The notes below the pieces were generated by a model that saw only the letters and a list, made by a program, of their open reading frames with translations, did not search any database and was not told where the DNA came from. Of a stretch of 64,000 bases of DNA, positions 44,616 through 56,462 are shown in pieces; within the stretch, counting starts at the first letter, position 1; every line of letters begins with the position of its first letter. The stretch covers positions 15,256,050 through 15,320,049 of the forward strand of contig NW_020313285.1 in NCBI RefSeq assembly GCF_003265705.1. The letters are read 5' to 3'. This DNA comes from Callorhinus ursinus. Its lineage: Eukaryota; Chordata; Mammalia; Carnivora; Otariidae. A program made the position numbers and the translations under genes.

Positions 44616-45550
44616 AAAAATGACTTCAATTATATATTAAATCCTATGTATTTGGTGAAAAACCCAAGAAATAAAACATTATAGAGGGAATCATAGCCCT
44701 CTGTATTCTATGTCCTGTATTCTTCTATCCCGTTTTCCACTCTTTCTCCATAAGTAACCATTATCTTGAATTTAGAGTTCTACATCTCTATCATATTTTT
44801 ATAATTTATCACATATGTATGTATTATGAAACAGGAAACATGATTCCTTCAGGTATGCAATAAGATAAATACTAAGACGGTAAGCATGTTTCATAAATAA
44901 AAGGAATTTAGCTCTTCCTTGAAAAAACACCAATAAACACAAGAATATTCACAGAAAGTAGCCTTAAGTTTCATCATTTGTAACTTAGGGGAAAAAAATC
45001 ACCTCATTGTTCTGTAAAAATATCTGAAATGACATGAAATCCTACTGTCACTAATTGGTAATCACATCTAGATTATGAAGTGGTTCAAGGAATGTTGATT
45101 CTGGTTTCCTGGAGTTACAGTGCCCTGATAAAACACTATGGAGTATGAATGTGCATCTCTCTCCATCCAAACCTAGCAAATTCCACTCTGCATGAACCCT
45201 TGAGGCCTAGACATAGCAATACTAATGTAGGAAAGTGGCGGGTGTTGGTTATCTGGAATGGATAGCGGTTAAAGAGAGATGGGTTATTATTTCAGGAGGT
45301 GAATGGAACAACAGAGAATTGTATGATCAAGTCCAGAGTCAATAACTTTTAAAGGACCTGAGTAGGGAACCAGAGAAAGTAGGAGGGTAGGAGAAAGATT
45401 TGAAGTCACTCTGTGACAGATTTACCTGGCTGAAAAGTTGGATGGGGGCCTTAAAAAAAAGTAGGGCTACAGTATGTTGAAGTCTTGTGTTTGAGGAAGG
45501 GCATAGAAATCAGTAGCAAGTTCATTGGAAGGGGCCTGTCGTAGACCTAA
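44616..45550. other. No recognised feature
   Basis: Unique-looking sequence with no frame or repeat family recognised. Confidence 0.5.
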
Positions 45551-45554
45551 GTAA

Positions 45555-46055
45555 GATAACCCCAAATGACCATATCCTGTAAGGAGGGACCCCCTCCCTT
45601 TGACTATGGTTGGAGCCTGTGTATATGATGGGATATCACTCCTGTAATATGTTATGTTCTAGTGTATGGAAAAGGTGGAGGGATTTTGCAAATGATGCTG
45701 GCTTTATTGGTTGATCTCTTTAAAAGCAAGAAGCTTTCCTGTTGACCTTAAAGAAGTAACAGCCATGTCATGAACCACCTAAGGAAGTGGGAAGTCTCTA
45801 AGAACAGAGGGCTTCAGTCCTATAGTCACAAAGAACTGAATTCTACCAACAATCTGAATAAACTTGAGGACTCTGAGCTCCAGATGAGAATGCATCCTAG
45901 CCAACACCTTGATTGTAGGCTTGAGATACCCTAATTAGGAGACCCAGTTAGGCCATGCCCAGACTCCTGACTCAAGGAAACTGAGATAGTAAATTTGTAT
46001 TGTTTTAAAGCACTTTCTTTGCAGTAATTTGTTCCACAGCAATCAAAAGCTAAGG
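45555..46055 (+). mobile_element. Degenerate LTR-like or MaLR-like repeat
   Basis: A familiar mammalian repeat pattern: GATATCACTCCTGTAATATG, GATTTTGCAAATGATGCTGG, CCTAGCCAACACCTTGATTG, CCAGACTCCTGACTCAAGGA and the end TTGTATTGTTTTAAAGCACT ... GTAATTTGTTCCACAGCAAT. I cannot assign the exact family. Confidence 0.45.
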
Positions 46056-46130
46056 ATGACCTCTTTCAAAACCTTTCCTTAGGCCATCAAACTATCTAGC
46101 CAGGTTTCTAAAGAAAACTATCACAATAAC

Positions 46131-46440
46131 TGGTGATGAGGTAGCAAAAAGACAAGCTGAGGGCAAAGCACAAGCTAACACCCTGCGAACTGCCCCCCAC
46201 CCAGAAACCTATAGACTCAGTTTCCTGGGACCCTGATAACACTCTGTCCCCTCCATGGGATAGAAAATCTTATACAATCAGTCACTCCTCAAAACTGCAG
46301 TGCAGCTCTTCTGCCCACAGGTCCTGTCTCCGTGCTATAATAAAACCACCTTTTTGCCCCGAAGACATCTCAAGAATTTTTTCTTGACCATCAGCTCTGC
46401 ACCCCACCACTTCAAACCATATCAATTTGGATCATTTGGG
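46131..46440 (+). mobile_element. Solo LTR of an endogenous retrovirus (ERV1-like)
   Basis: The U3-like part has CTGAGGGCAAAGCACAAGCT and ACCCTGATAACACTCTGTCC. The R region has CTCTTCTGCCCACAGGTCCT, and AATAAA at 46339-46344 serves as polyadenylation signal. The U5 part is GAAGACATCTCAAGAATTTT. No retroviral gene follows, so it is a solo LTR left by recombination, decayed. The boundaries are approximate. Confidence 0.7.
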
Positions 46441-48754
46441 AAAATATCTGACCTACGTTATTATCCTGTGTGCCCCTGTCTAGTCCGTTATTCTAAAGAA
46501 ATGAGAAGAGCTATTCTTGACCTAGTTTTTTAAGACCATTTCCTTATTGCTTAGTTTTACAGTGTTTTGCCTATGGCTATTGACTAGAAGATTTTCAAAT
46601 ACTATAGCAATATTTTCTATTTATTAAATATGAAACTAGTAACTTTATGCAACTGGTTCTTCTTTTATCAGAGACTGACATCGTCATTCCTCTAATTATA
46701 TTTCCAGTGGTCTCGCCTGGCTTTTTTCACTCACAATAAGTCATTGTTATTGAAGGGAACAAAATAAATGTCTTAATAATTTTCTAATTAGCACTTGAGG
46801 CAAATCTAAGATGGATGTTGGAAAGGTTGGATATGGACACATATTCTTAGCACTGATAAAGAAAAAAGAATTATGTGCTTCAGAAGAAACATTCAAAACA
46901 TTTGGTACCACATCCTCTCACTTTTACAGTAAGTGTTGGTTTTGTTTTGTTTTGTTTAGTTTTTCTAAGTAGGTCCCATTTAATCTGTGCTCTTCTACTC
47001 AGAATCCATTGGAAGATTAGCAGTTAATTATATATTTTACAAAAAGAAATATTCACTTATTTTGATTTTTAATTCATTTTGTGTATTAAAGGAAAACAAT
47101 TTTTCCATTAAGGAATTAAGGAGTTCAAAGGAATCCAATTTCCTCTGACCTTTATATCTCCTATAGGGCTGTGATTTTCTGAAGATACAAAATTAAACAA
47201 ATCTCTGTAATTAATTGGTAGAAATGGTATATTTAGATTAGTCAGAATGAATATAATGTTTTATTTTAGAAATTTACAATAACAACATGGAGTTGAAAAG
47301 AATCTTCTCCATCTGTTATGAAAGTGCAGTGCAGTATGACAGCAACTGCTCAGAAAAGTCTTTGAAAGGTAAGGGGAAAAAATGATTAGGAATGATTCCA
47401 CATTGTCAGCACAAGAATTTGAGGGAATCAATTAATGGCAAAGCAGTAGGCTGTTTGTTTCTAATATTGCAAGGATTTTTCAATCTGTAGTTATCTGTGT
47501 TAAAACACATGAGGACGCTTTAGGACGCATGTTTCACATCCATTCATTGTTAGAATCTTGAAAAAAGTTGCTGGCCTGAGTACATTGTAATCCTCTCATT
47601 AGAAAAACAGCAACCCAAGTGATCCTTTGACACAGCCCTTCTTTGTGAAGGGAAAAAGATACAGCTCTTCCCAAAGAAGGGCGTCTGATAATACATTATA
47701 TTTGTAGTCAGAAATTAAGCTGCACCAAAGAGAGCTAATGGAGCAGAACAAAATCTTTAGAAACAAGTCCCCTTTTGTTATTGGAGAGCTTTTAACAACT
47801 CACTCTGTTTCCTTCCCAGTTTGCGGTGCATTAGCAGAGACAAAGAACTGTGCCTCCGTAGTAACCTATGGAGTAAACAGGTCGGTTACTCTGGACTAAA
47901 TGTAATGCAATTTGGAGCAGGTAAAGTTCTTTGCCAACCTGTCCCTGTGGTTTCCCTGTACTCCTTCATCCAGGAGGAGTTCATGTACATAGCACCTCAA
48001 ACCATCTGGAAAGCAATAGTATTATAATATGAATAAAAAATAAAATTAGACTAATGAATCTAAGTACCTAAATGCTAACATTTGTTATGCTTAGAGATCA
48101 CATTAGAGACAGCATGATGTCAGTCAACTTGGGAAGACAAGGCTCATAAAAATACTGCATTTCAGAATTTGCTTAGCAAGTAAAGAACCACCACCATGAT
48201 TTTGATGTCCCCTTTCTCTGCCTCCCAGGATTGTAAAGATATATAGAACATCCCAGGTCCTAGCTGGGTTAGGATTCTCAGATTGCCTCCAGCACCGTGT
48301 ATCTTGAGTCCCAGGAGGAAGTGCCTTGGTTTTTTTAACGTATATTTTTAAGTAAGCTTTTCTTCTGTTGGCATCTTTGGCTAGTTCCATGAGCTAACAG
48401 TGTTGGAAAGGACTTTGTTTAGTTATCTGCTTGCCATCACTGCTGTGACTGCTTGAATCAGAACAAATTATGAAGTAAATTTCAATCTTTACTCTTTGGA
48501 CTATAACTACAAAGTATACATATTTACATTGGGTCCAAATAATTGTCTTTCCGTGGCAATACTAATGAAATACTTCTTTCTTCATAAATATCAAATAAAG
48601 GGAACAAGCCCAATGATGACCTCCTAAATCAGCCTGGCATTTAAGTCTCCAACTCTATCATTATATCAGCATCTTTTTCTGAGAATCCTTTCCCATTTTT
48701 TCTCCCCACCTCCCACCCTGGTTCATTTATTCCATACGATTTAAAAAATAATAA
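46441..48754. other. Unique region with one candidate exon
   Basis: Apart from a short (TTTTG)n patch at 46939-46956 I recognise no repeat here, which stands out in this window. It contains the candidate exon at 47270-47368 and a perfect inverted repeat at 47635-47682. It may be a conserved noncoding block, but this is inference. Confidence 0.4.
47270..47368 (+). other. Candidate exon-like segment (GT-AG bounded, open frame)
   Basis: It is preceded by a pyrimidine-rich acceptor (TGTTTTATTTTAG ending at 47269) and followed by a strong donor (AAAG then GTAAGG at 47369). The 99-bp segment is open in one frame from 47272 and has an ATG at 47287 giving MELKRIFSICYESAVQYDSN. I do not recognise the protein. 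Chance occurrence of such splice-like boundaries in AT-rich DNA is common. Confidence 0.2.
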
Positions 48755-49025
48755 ATGGACTTTTTGGAGCAGTTTGAAATTTACAAAATCATGAGCAAAA
48801 GGAGAGAGAGTTCCTATATACTGTCTCACCACTCTTCTCAGTTTTCCCTTTTATTGCCATCTGCGTTAGTGCAGCAAGTTTGTTACATTGATGAGACAAT
48901 GCTGAGACATTATTATTACTAGAGTCCATAGTTTACATCAGTGTTCACTTTTGTGTTGTGCATTACATGTGTCTTGACAAATACATAATGACATGTGTCC
49001 ACCATTATTACAAAAAAAAAATACA
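48755..49025 (-). mobile_element. Ancient L1 3'UTR fragment, minus
   Basis: GGAGCAGTTTGAAATTTACA, TAGAGTCCATAGTTTACATC, TCACTTTTGTGTTGTGCATT and AATACATAATGACATGTGTC. It is related to the fragment at 9040-9350. Confidence 0.8.
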
Positions 49026-49029
49026 GGTA

Positions 49030-49917
49030 CTACTTTGAGTGTCAGTTTTCTGGTTCTGTAGATACTATAAAACTTTAAACAAGAAAAAAAAATATTGTCC
49101 TTGTTGAGGTCAGAAAGAGCAATCCATTGTCAAGTTACCTCCATCATACCCAGCACTATATATTGTTTCTGTTGAAGTGGGGGCCATTGACATGTAAGGA
49201 ATGCTTTTCCTCTCTTTCTGTGCTGAAGATAAAAGCTGTCTTGTTTATGTCAAGTGAGCAGATACAAATGAGAATTAAGAGGAATATCCAGATGAAGTCT
49301 TCTACCCATCCTGCTCACTACTTTTTGACTAGCTCCATTACCTTCCAGTATGTCTATACTTTGAATCTCATATATAAGGATGATGGTGGGGATTTTAACT
49401 GTGCTTGAGTTTTGGTGACATCCAGGAAAACCCTTAACTATTTAGTAATTTTCCTTCTCTTTAGTAATTTTCCTGCTCTCTTTTTAAAAATTTGTGTACT
49501 TGATCTTTCCCCCTTTTTCATCTGGATTAGGTTGTAACATATTTATTTATAAGATATAAGGTTATATTATTTTATTCTTTCTAAATATTTTCAACTTCTA
49601 TCTTTTATCTTTTCTGCTTTTCTTAGATTCATAAATCTTTTTTCTCTAAAGAGTATTCATACATCTTTATTTTTCTTCTTTGTATGTAAAACTTTTTCTT
49701 TTTGTATGCTAAACATATATATATATATATAGTACTAATGTACATGTAAAATTTAAGTAATAATAATAAACACACATGTACTTACCACACAGGTTAAGAA
49801 ATAGAATTTTACTAGTATTGTAGAAAGGCACTGAATAAACCTCTCTGGTGCTTTTCTCCTTCCTTTCCCCCAACAAAATCCACAGTCCTAAAGTTTATGT
49901 TACTCATTTCCTAGATT
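49030..49917. other. Mostly unrecognised, AT-rich
   Basis: No gene signal. It holds a short tandem 20-bp duplication at 49442-49481 (TTAGTAATTTTCCTTCTCT-type units) and an (AT)n run at 49713-49731. Confidence 0.5.
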
Positions 49918-50168
49918 TGCTTGACAGTTGTTTTTTGTTTTTTATTTTATTTTATTTTATTTTATTTTATTTTATTTTTTCAGAGAGAATGCACGTGCTG
50001 GGGGGAGGGGCAGAGAGAAAGGGAGAGAGAATCACAAGCAGACTCCACATTCAGTGCAGAGCCCAACTTGGGGTTCGATCTCGTGACCCGGAGATCATGA
50101 CCTGAGCCAAAATCAGTAGTCGGTCACTTGAACCCACTGAGCCACCCAGGCTCCTCTGCTTGATAGTT
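49918..50168 (-). mobile_element. SINEC, minus, with expanded (TTTTA)n tail and 12-bp target-site duplication
   Basis: The element is 49930-50156. The tail complement has grown into a pentanucleotide microsatellite (TTTTA)n at 49941-49978. Flanks TGCTTGACAGTT (49918-49929) and TGCTTGATAGTT (50157-50168) differ by one base. Confidence 0.95.
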
Positions 50169-50356
50169 TTACTACCTATATATTTATCCTTAAGCAATAT
50201 ACTGGTAAATTTTGCCTGCATTTATACATAATAGGGATGAAATCATGCTGTATTTTTCTAAGACTTGCCTCTCTTGTTTAGTATTATATTTTTGAGGTTC
50301 ATTGTTTTTACAACTGTATATTTTCCAAAGAATGAGTATACCAGAATGTATTCATT

Positions 50357-50838
50357 TGAATAAGAGCAGAATAAGCCACCCCAAAATATGCTACTTTTAC
50401 ATGTGGATTATTTTGAGCTGAAGGCAGTCAAAACCCAGCAGACTGAAAAACTTCCACCCATCTCTTAACTACCTGAAATATTTTAGGTAGGGGGCCTAGA
50501 CCAGAAAGAACTTTGTTACCAGAGATAGTTTTTTTCATCTGAAAGACATAACTTGCATGGCAGGCCAAACATCTGATTACCAAATGTCTGCTCCACTTGT
50601 GTTCCTGTGGTTTGCCCTCTTCCCCTTTGAGCCCCAGGCCCCTGTGTCATTTCTTAACTCAGCATGGCTTACAAGCCTCAGTTGCCTGATTGCCTTTGGG
50701 TCCCATATTTTTATGGGACTTCTGTGCTTATGAAATTAAATTAATTTTTCTCTTAATTAAATCTGTCTTAAATCAATTTAATTATTATGCCAGCAGAAGA
50801 ACCTAGGAGGGTATAAAAAAAATTTTTCCACCCTGACA
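50357..50838 (+). mobile_element. Solo LTR of an endogenous retrovirus, plus
   Basis: About 480 bp, TGAATAAGAG to CCACCCTGACA, with TG...CA ends. It contains AAGCCACCCCAAAATATGCT at the U3 start, CATGGCTTACAAGCCTCAGT (TATA-like region), GAAATTAAATTAATTTTTCT (polyadenylation region) and a pyrimidine-rich end. No internal retroviral genes adjoin it. A related LTR lies reversed at 56013-56457. Confidence 0.68.
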
Positions 50839-50989
50839 CGTTTAACTGTGGATGAAGTGACATTCTTTCCCACTTTTAGCTACTAGGAATACCATTCCTA
50901 ATGGACAAAAAGAAATATTTTTTGACAAATATACCAAAATGTGTCCATTCTACCCTAAATGAACATATGGATTAAATCCCCTTTTTTTT

Positions 50990-52620
50990 TTTTTTTTTGC
51001 TATTTGGAACAATGTTCCCATAATCATTCTTTTACATGTATCTTTATACAAGTTCAAATGTCTTCATTTTTTATTTTTATTTTATATCCAGTGAGGGAAT
51101 TGTTGCATGGAATACATGTTCAGTTTTGATATGCTTAATACAAAAACCATTTGACAACATGGCTGAATAAGTTTATATTTCCACAGGTATTAAGAGTTTC
51201 TGTTGCTTCATATGTTTGAACACACTATTATACAGAATTTTAATTTTTGACAATATGATATGTCTGAAATGGAATAAAGTTGGTCATAATATTTCTTTAC
51301 ATCTGTCTGACCTCTGCAGCATCTGTGGTCATGTCTCTTTTTCATTGTTTCTTTGTGATTTCTCTCTCTCTCTTCTTTTATTAATCTGGCTAGATTTTTA
51401 TATATTTTATTTGCCTTTTTTAAAAAGCAACATTTATCCTTTGTTTATCTTCTGTGTCTTGTTGGTTTTCTATTTTATTAAATCTGTGTTTTACTCTATT
51501 ACCTTTTTTCTTCTGCTTTATTTGCTTTATTTTTTATTTATTTCTAATTTCTTAAGTTAAATAATGCTTTTATTCATGTTAAGCCTTTATTCCTTAATCA
51601 CGTAAACATTCAAACATATGTTTCCCTCTAAATATTGTTTAGCTCTTTCCCACAATATAAAATCATTATGATCTCATTCTAAACACTTTTTACTTCCTAT
51701 TACGACTTCTTTCTAATTCATGAGTTAGAAATGTGTTTTAAAAATTTTTAGTGTTTGGGTTCTTCTAGTTGTCATTTTGTTGTTGAAATCTAAGTTAATT
51801 ATGTGTGGCCAGAGAATCTGCTGTATCTGTACCATTCCTTTGATATGTTTTGAGACTTGCATTATGGCCTAGAAAAAAAAAAATCTAACTTTAGTAGTGT
51901 GTTAAGAATGCTTGAAAAGGTTTATTCTCTAATCGGCCCATGCAATATTTTATATATAATCATTAAATTAAACTTGTAAATCCTATCATTTAAGTATTCT
52001 ATGTTTTTAATGACTTTTTTATTACTCTAGCTCTCACTTTCTTACCATTGACTAAGAAGGCCTTAATGCATGCCTAAACCTTAGACAGGATTCTTCCTAA
52101 CTCTGGGACCCTGACATCTCTTTGCCTAGAACATTTAGTTTAGAAATATTGTCATTGTAATTTCTTTCTCTGCCCCTTTGAGACATAAATTTTTTTAAGC
52201 TTCTTGCCAGTTTTACAACCCAAAAATGTCTTTTTCAAGGACCTGGGAACCATCCCTTTAAAACATAATCATCAAGAGAGACAGCACCCCATCTCAGTCT
52301 CTGTGAGAGGGTACCTGTTGTTAAGATACTTATTTTGTGGTCTTAGTTTTAGCCATGTAATTTTTAAATCACACTCATGTATTTTGATATTTTATAAACA
52401 AACCAGTCCAACATTCTTTGCATTTTAGATGAGCAGGTAGTCCATTTATATTCAAAATGATTACTGATATATTTTGAGTTCTTTCTACTTTGTATTTATT
52501 TTACATTTTTATTTATTTTGTTGTTGTTTCATCCAATATCAAGACTGATAGAAGAAATTTTCCTTGTTCTTTTCTGAGGATAGAGTTTATTTTTCATTTA
52601 ACATTTTACAAAGGATATAT
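50990..52620 (-). mobile_element. Ancient L1 ORF2 fragments, minus
   Basis: Decayed pieces on the minus strand: RT/endonuclease spacer (51365-51545, TTAATCTGGCTAGATTTTTA, CTGTGTCTTGTTGGTTTTCT), endonuclease region (51640-52060, TGTGTGGCCAGAGAATCTGC, GCATTATGGCCTAGAAAA) and an N-terminal part (52425-52545, CAGGTAGTCCATTTATATTC). All frames are broken. 50979-50999 is a T-run. Confidence 0.68.
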
Positions 52621-53005
52621 CTCTGGTCCCAGAGTCATCTGGGTGACACCCTTTTAATCTTAACTTGAATAGATCTGTGGAGTTATCTTCCATCCCTAAG
52701 GTTATAGTTTTTTAACCAAACAGAATCTGAAGACCACCTAGAATTTTTTACAGACTTGAGATTCATATTTATCTTTATTGGCTTTAAGCATGTTGGCTTT
52801 TTTTTTTTTTGAGCACTTTTCCTGTATTTCAGATGGTGCTAATCATTTTCTAAATATTCTGTAATTTGTATTTGTATTTCCTCTTTTATTGAGAGAGGAA
52901 TTTAAGAGAGACAGTTTTTAAAATTCGGTGGATGGGTTTTTTAGTTTCCATGTTTTACTTTACTTTTAACTTTATTTCCTTATGCTTAGCTTATGCCAGG
53001 TTTTC
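52621..53005. other. No recognised feature
   Basis: AT-rich, with a T-run at 52796-52811. It may be further decayed L1. Confidence 0.45.
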
Positions 53006-53214
53006 AGGGCTTCCTTTTTTTTTTTTTTTTAACGGTTTTTATTTATTTATTTGAGAGAGAGAAAGTGAGAGCCCAAGCATGGGGGCAGCAGGCAGAGGGA
53101 AAGGGAGAAGCAGACTCCCTGCTGAGCAGAGAACCTGACCTGGGGATCATGACCCGAGCTGAAGGCAGAAGCTTAACTGACTAAGCCACCCAGGTGCCCC
53201 CCCAGTGCTTCCTT
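53006..53214 (-). mobile_element. SINEC, minus, with imperfect 11-bp target-site duplication
   Basis: The element is 53017-53203. Flanks AGGGCTTCCTT (53006-53016) and AGTGCTTCCTT (53204-53214) differ by one base. T-run tail, GAGAGAGAGAAAGTGAGAGC middle, and CTAAGCCACCCAGGTGCCCC head complement. Confidence 0.95.
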
Positions 53215-54160
53215 CTATAAAGTTACTATGCCAGTACTTTCCAGAGTTTTATAACTTTTATCCAGATCACCTAGATATCTTGTTAAAATGCAGATCATTT
53301 TTCAATAGGTCTAGATAACTCTCTAACAGATTCTCAGATAATGCTAATATGCTGATACCTCTGGTCCGTTAACCACATGTTGAGTAGAAGGTCCCATTTT
53401 ATTATTTCAGTAGGTTTTTTTTAGTAAATTTTGACTGAGTCTTCACCTGTTTCTTACCTAAGTGGTCACAGCTTTTGTTTACTATAACGTTGTCCAATAA
53501 TTTGGTATCTTAAAAAAGACTATCTTACTTAATCCTCACTGCATCATCACCAGTAGATCTGAAAAGTTGGTTTCCATGCTGAGAGAAGTGAGCCCCAGTA
53601 CACAGTGGCATACCCCAGACAATCCTCAATCTTGATTTTTCTGTCACATAAATCTGTACCAGATGTTTTCCAAAAGGATTGAGGGCGTGTGCAGGGCTAG
53701 GTGTCAACTTCAATTGAGGTAATTAGCTCTAGAACACGTTTTAGAGTCCTCTTTCTCAAGAGTTTGTTCTGCTTACTTTGGGTGTGTTTTTCTTTCAGAT
53801 TAAGGTGAAAATTGGCCTGACCTTCCTTGAAGCCCTCTGTGTGACAGTTTTTCTGAGTGTTGTTTTAACATTTGAGTGTCTCTTTTCTGCTGACTGATTG
53901 GCATCTGTGAAGCTCCATATTTCTTAATTTTTATTACAGCTTTCTCTAGTAGGTTCCTAATACATATTAGCATAATACAAGTTTTGAGAAATTGTCAGTA
54001 AAAAATCTGTTTAACTTTGTTTAAACCCTTATTTCTCAAACTTAGCCATAAAATTATTCGTTTTGGTGGCAAAGGCAGCCTTTTTCATTTTGCCAATGTT
54101 GCTGGATTTTAAATACAGATACAAACATATACTTACCAACCAACCACATTCTACATTTGT
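53215..54160. other. No recognised feature
   Basis: Unique-looking DNA without coding signal. Confidence 0.5.
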
Positions 54161-54164
54161 ACTA

Positions 54165-54385
54165 AGTAACAATTATTATACTAAGTACTTTAGAGACATT
54201 ATCTCATTTTATACTTAAAATCACCCTATGAGGTATTATAAGCTCCATTTGATAGGAGGGAATTAAGCAGCCTTAATAATTTATATGAAATATTTGGCTA
54301 ATATTCAAGACAGAGCTCTAATTTAATTTAGGTTCCCTGGCTTGAAAGTAGGCTCTGTATCTCTTGAGGATGCCTTACTGCTTTT
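54165..54385 (-). mobile_element. MIR, minus
   Basis: Pattern ACTAAGTACTTTAGAGACAT, TTATCTCATTTTATACTTAA, CCTATGAGGTATTATAAGCT, GGTTCCCTGGCTTGAAAGTA in MIR order. Highly diverged. Confidence 0.75.
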
Positions 54386-54389
54386 CAGG

Positions 54390-55245
54390 TACCCAACATT
54401 GGCCCTTTCCTTAGCACAGGGACCACTCAGCTAATTCTGATGTTGTTTAAAATAAAAAGATTTTAAAAAAATAAAATAAAAAGGCAGGGTGGCAGTTATT
54501 GAGGGTTGTGGGAGACTAGTGAGCATACATTACCAGTAAAGTATGGCCAGAAGGGTGCGTTTGTCACTAATAAATGTGGCTTGGTCCCAGAGAAATGTCG
54601 TTCTCAGAGATTTTAATGCATTTTACCAGTGTTTTTCTGCTTTCGGAGGCTCTTCCTCCAGGGCAATTTGGCAAAACTGATGGATAGGAGGTGACATGGT
54701 AGGAGATTTCTGACTGGCACACGTTCTGTAAGAAGATGGAGAGCCCCACTCTTAGACAGTAGTCAAATCTAATTTCCAAAACCAAATGAGAATAATAATG
54801 ACAATAAAAACCCAGAACACCACTTTATTACACCCCATTGTGTTTATAGTTTTGGCAACAACAGGGAAAAAAAATAATCCTGCAATCAAATTAGGACAAT
54901 CTGCATAACAAAAGTATTAACAAGAAACAGCAAAGGCATCAACAATTGTTGATGATTTTCATTACCTGTAATGCCGCTGAGAGCTTAATTTGTCTTCACC
55001 TTGTAGCTTTGGAGAAAATCTGACTCTTCTTGGCAGCATTAGTTTCTTTTCTTGCAACATCTTGCTATTTAAATAAGCATCAAGCCCTTGAGGTTATTTT
55101 GGAATGTTTTCCTTTCCCAGGTGCCTGGGATTTTCTGTTATGAAAAGGGACTCAGATGAGAAAACCTGGGGTGCTCTAGGTGCTGTTTATTACTCAGATG
55201 AACATTTTTGTCATATTTGAAATTACAAGATTCCAAGGGGCTTGA
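54390..55245. other. No recognised feature
   Basis: Unique-looking, with an A-rich patch at 54448-54482. Confidence 0.5.
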
Positions 55246-55247
55246 AT

Positions 55248-55400
55248 GGAGGAAAGAGTGTGAGCTTCAAATACCAGTTCTCCCACTCCAATGAATGATG
55301 TTGGGCAATTAACTTGGTCTAGGTTTCCTCCCCGTGATGAGGAATCATAGTACCTATCTGATCAGGTTATGGAAAGAATTTCAAGGAATTATGTATATTA
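55248..55400 (+). mobile_element. MIR, plus
   Basis: GTTGGGCAATTAACTTGGTC, TAGGTTTCCTCCCCGTGATG and GTACCTATCTGATCAGGTTA follow the MIR consensus order. Confidence 0.78.
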
Positions 55401-55429
55401 ACATATAATCAATATAATAATTATTATAG

Positions 55430-55542
55430 TGATATATGTATGTGATAATTTTAATAATGTATATGTATGTGTGTGTATATATACATATATACACATATAT
55501 ATGTATGTGTGTGTGTATATGTGTGTGTGTATATATATATAC

Positions 55543-55575
<33 letters not shown>

Positions 55576-55582
55576 AATAAAA
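55430..55582 (+). repeat. Compound (TA)n/(TG)n microsatellite
   Basis: Alternating TATG/TGTG/TATA runs. Long alternating purine-pyrimidine sequence with Z-DNA or cruciform potential. The long open frames on both strands here are artefacts of the repeat. Confidence 0.95.
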
Positions 55583-56007
55583 TCTCCAACCACATTAGAC
55601 GTTTCATGATTAGGGGCTAGCCTTTTATAATAAGTCTCGTGAAGATTTGCTGAGGAGAAGAACATGGTTTGCTCTCCTGGACCAAGCTAATATTTCAGAT
55701 ATTAGCCATGCATTGTAGATAACTTGAATGGTTCTTTCCAATTAGTATTTATGTTTTAGGTCAGGGATATTTACAGGAGCCAATTTGGGAGAAAGTTAAA
55801 TGCAAGACAGATAAGCAATTATCAAGATTGGCTGGAGAACTAGATTTTTCCATTTCAGCTGGAATTGGGAGAACAGTTCTTGGACTCACATTTTCCTCCA
55901 TTTTTGGTAAGATTATCTCCACAAATGTATTTTTACATACATAGGTGAAGGGGAGGAAAAATTCTTCTCTACTCTCAAGGTCTTCCACCTGTACTAAGTA
56001 GTAAATT
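55583..56007. other. No recognised feature
   Basis: Unique-looking sequence without gene signal. Confidence 0.5.
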
Positions 56008-56462
56008 TACATGAGACAGATTAAGAGGAGGAAAAAAACGAAGTTTTATTACGTGCATTCGGAGGCCCAATCATGAAATTGAGACCTAAAGAAATGACAA
56101 AGGTGTGCGGTTTTTATACTTTTTAAACAAAGAGACAGTAATTCTGTGAGGAATTGACAGGACAAAGAAAACTTAACTTTGGGAGCTTCAGTTAGTAAGG
56201 AGTTTTAAACAGAGTTTGGACTGTGGAAGTAAAGTAATAAAAAGTTACAACAGTTGTTTATATATAGCCTTCTTGGCTCTCAATTTCCTTTCCCTGGTGA
56301 TAGAATACCCCTTTACATCCTGGTACACAAAGGGTACCTTTCTATTTATTTCCGAGTTTTAGGGGGATCCTTCCACAGGTTATATGTTAAGTAACTTTTA
56401 TTTTAAATAATCAGTATGCCAAAGTGGTGCATTTTGGGGTGGCCTGCCCTTGGCCCCTACAT
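56008..56462 (-). mobile_element. Solo LTR of an endogenous retrovirus, minus
   Basis: About 445-450 bp. The minus strand begins GGGGCCAAGGGCAGGCCACC and contains CCCAAAATGCACCACTTTGG and AATAAAACTTCG near its 3' end (plus 56037-56048 complement) as polyadenylation signal. A 5-bp direct repeat TACAT lies at 56008-56012 and 56458-56462. No retroviral genes adjoin it. The U3 start resembles the LTR at 50357. Confidence 0.68.

Noticed and set aside
55381..55665. Overlapping frames rich in Tyr/Ile/Thr/His on both strands
   Set aside because: They come from the TA/TG microsatellite.
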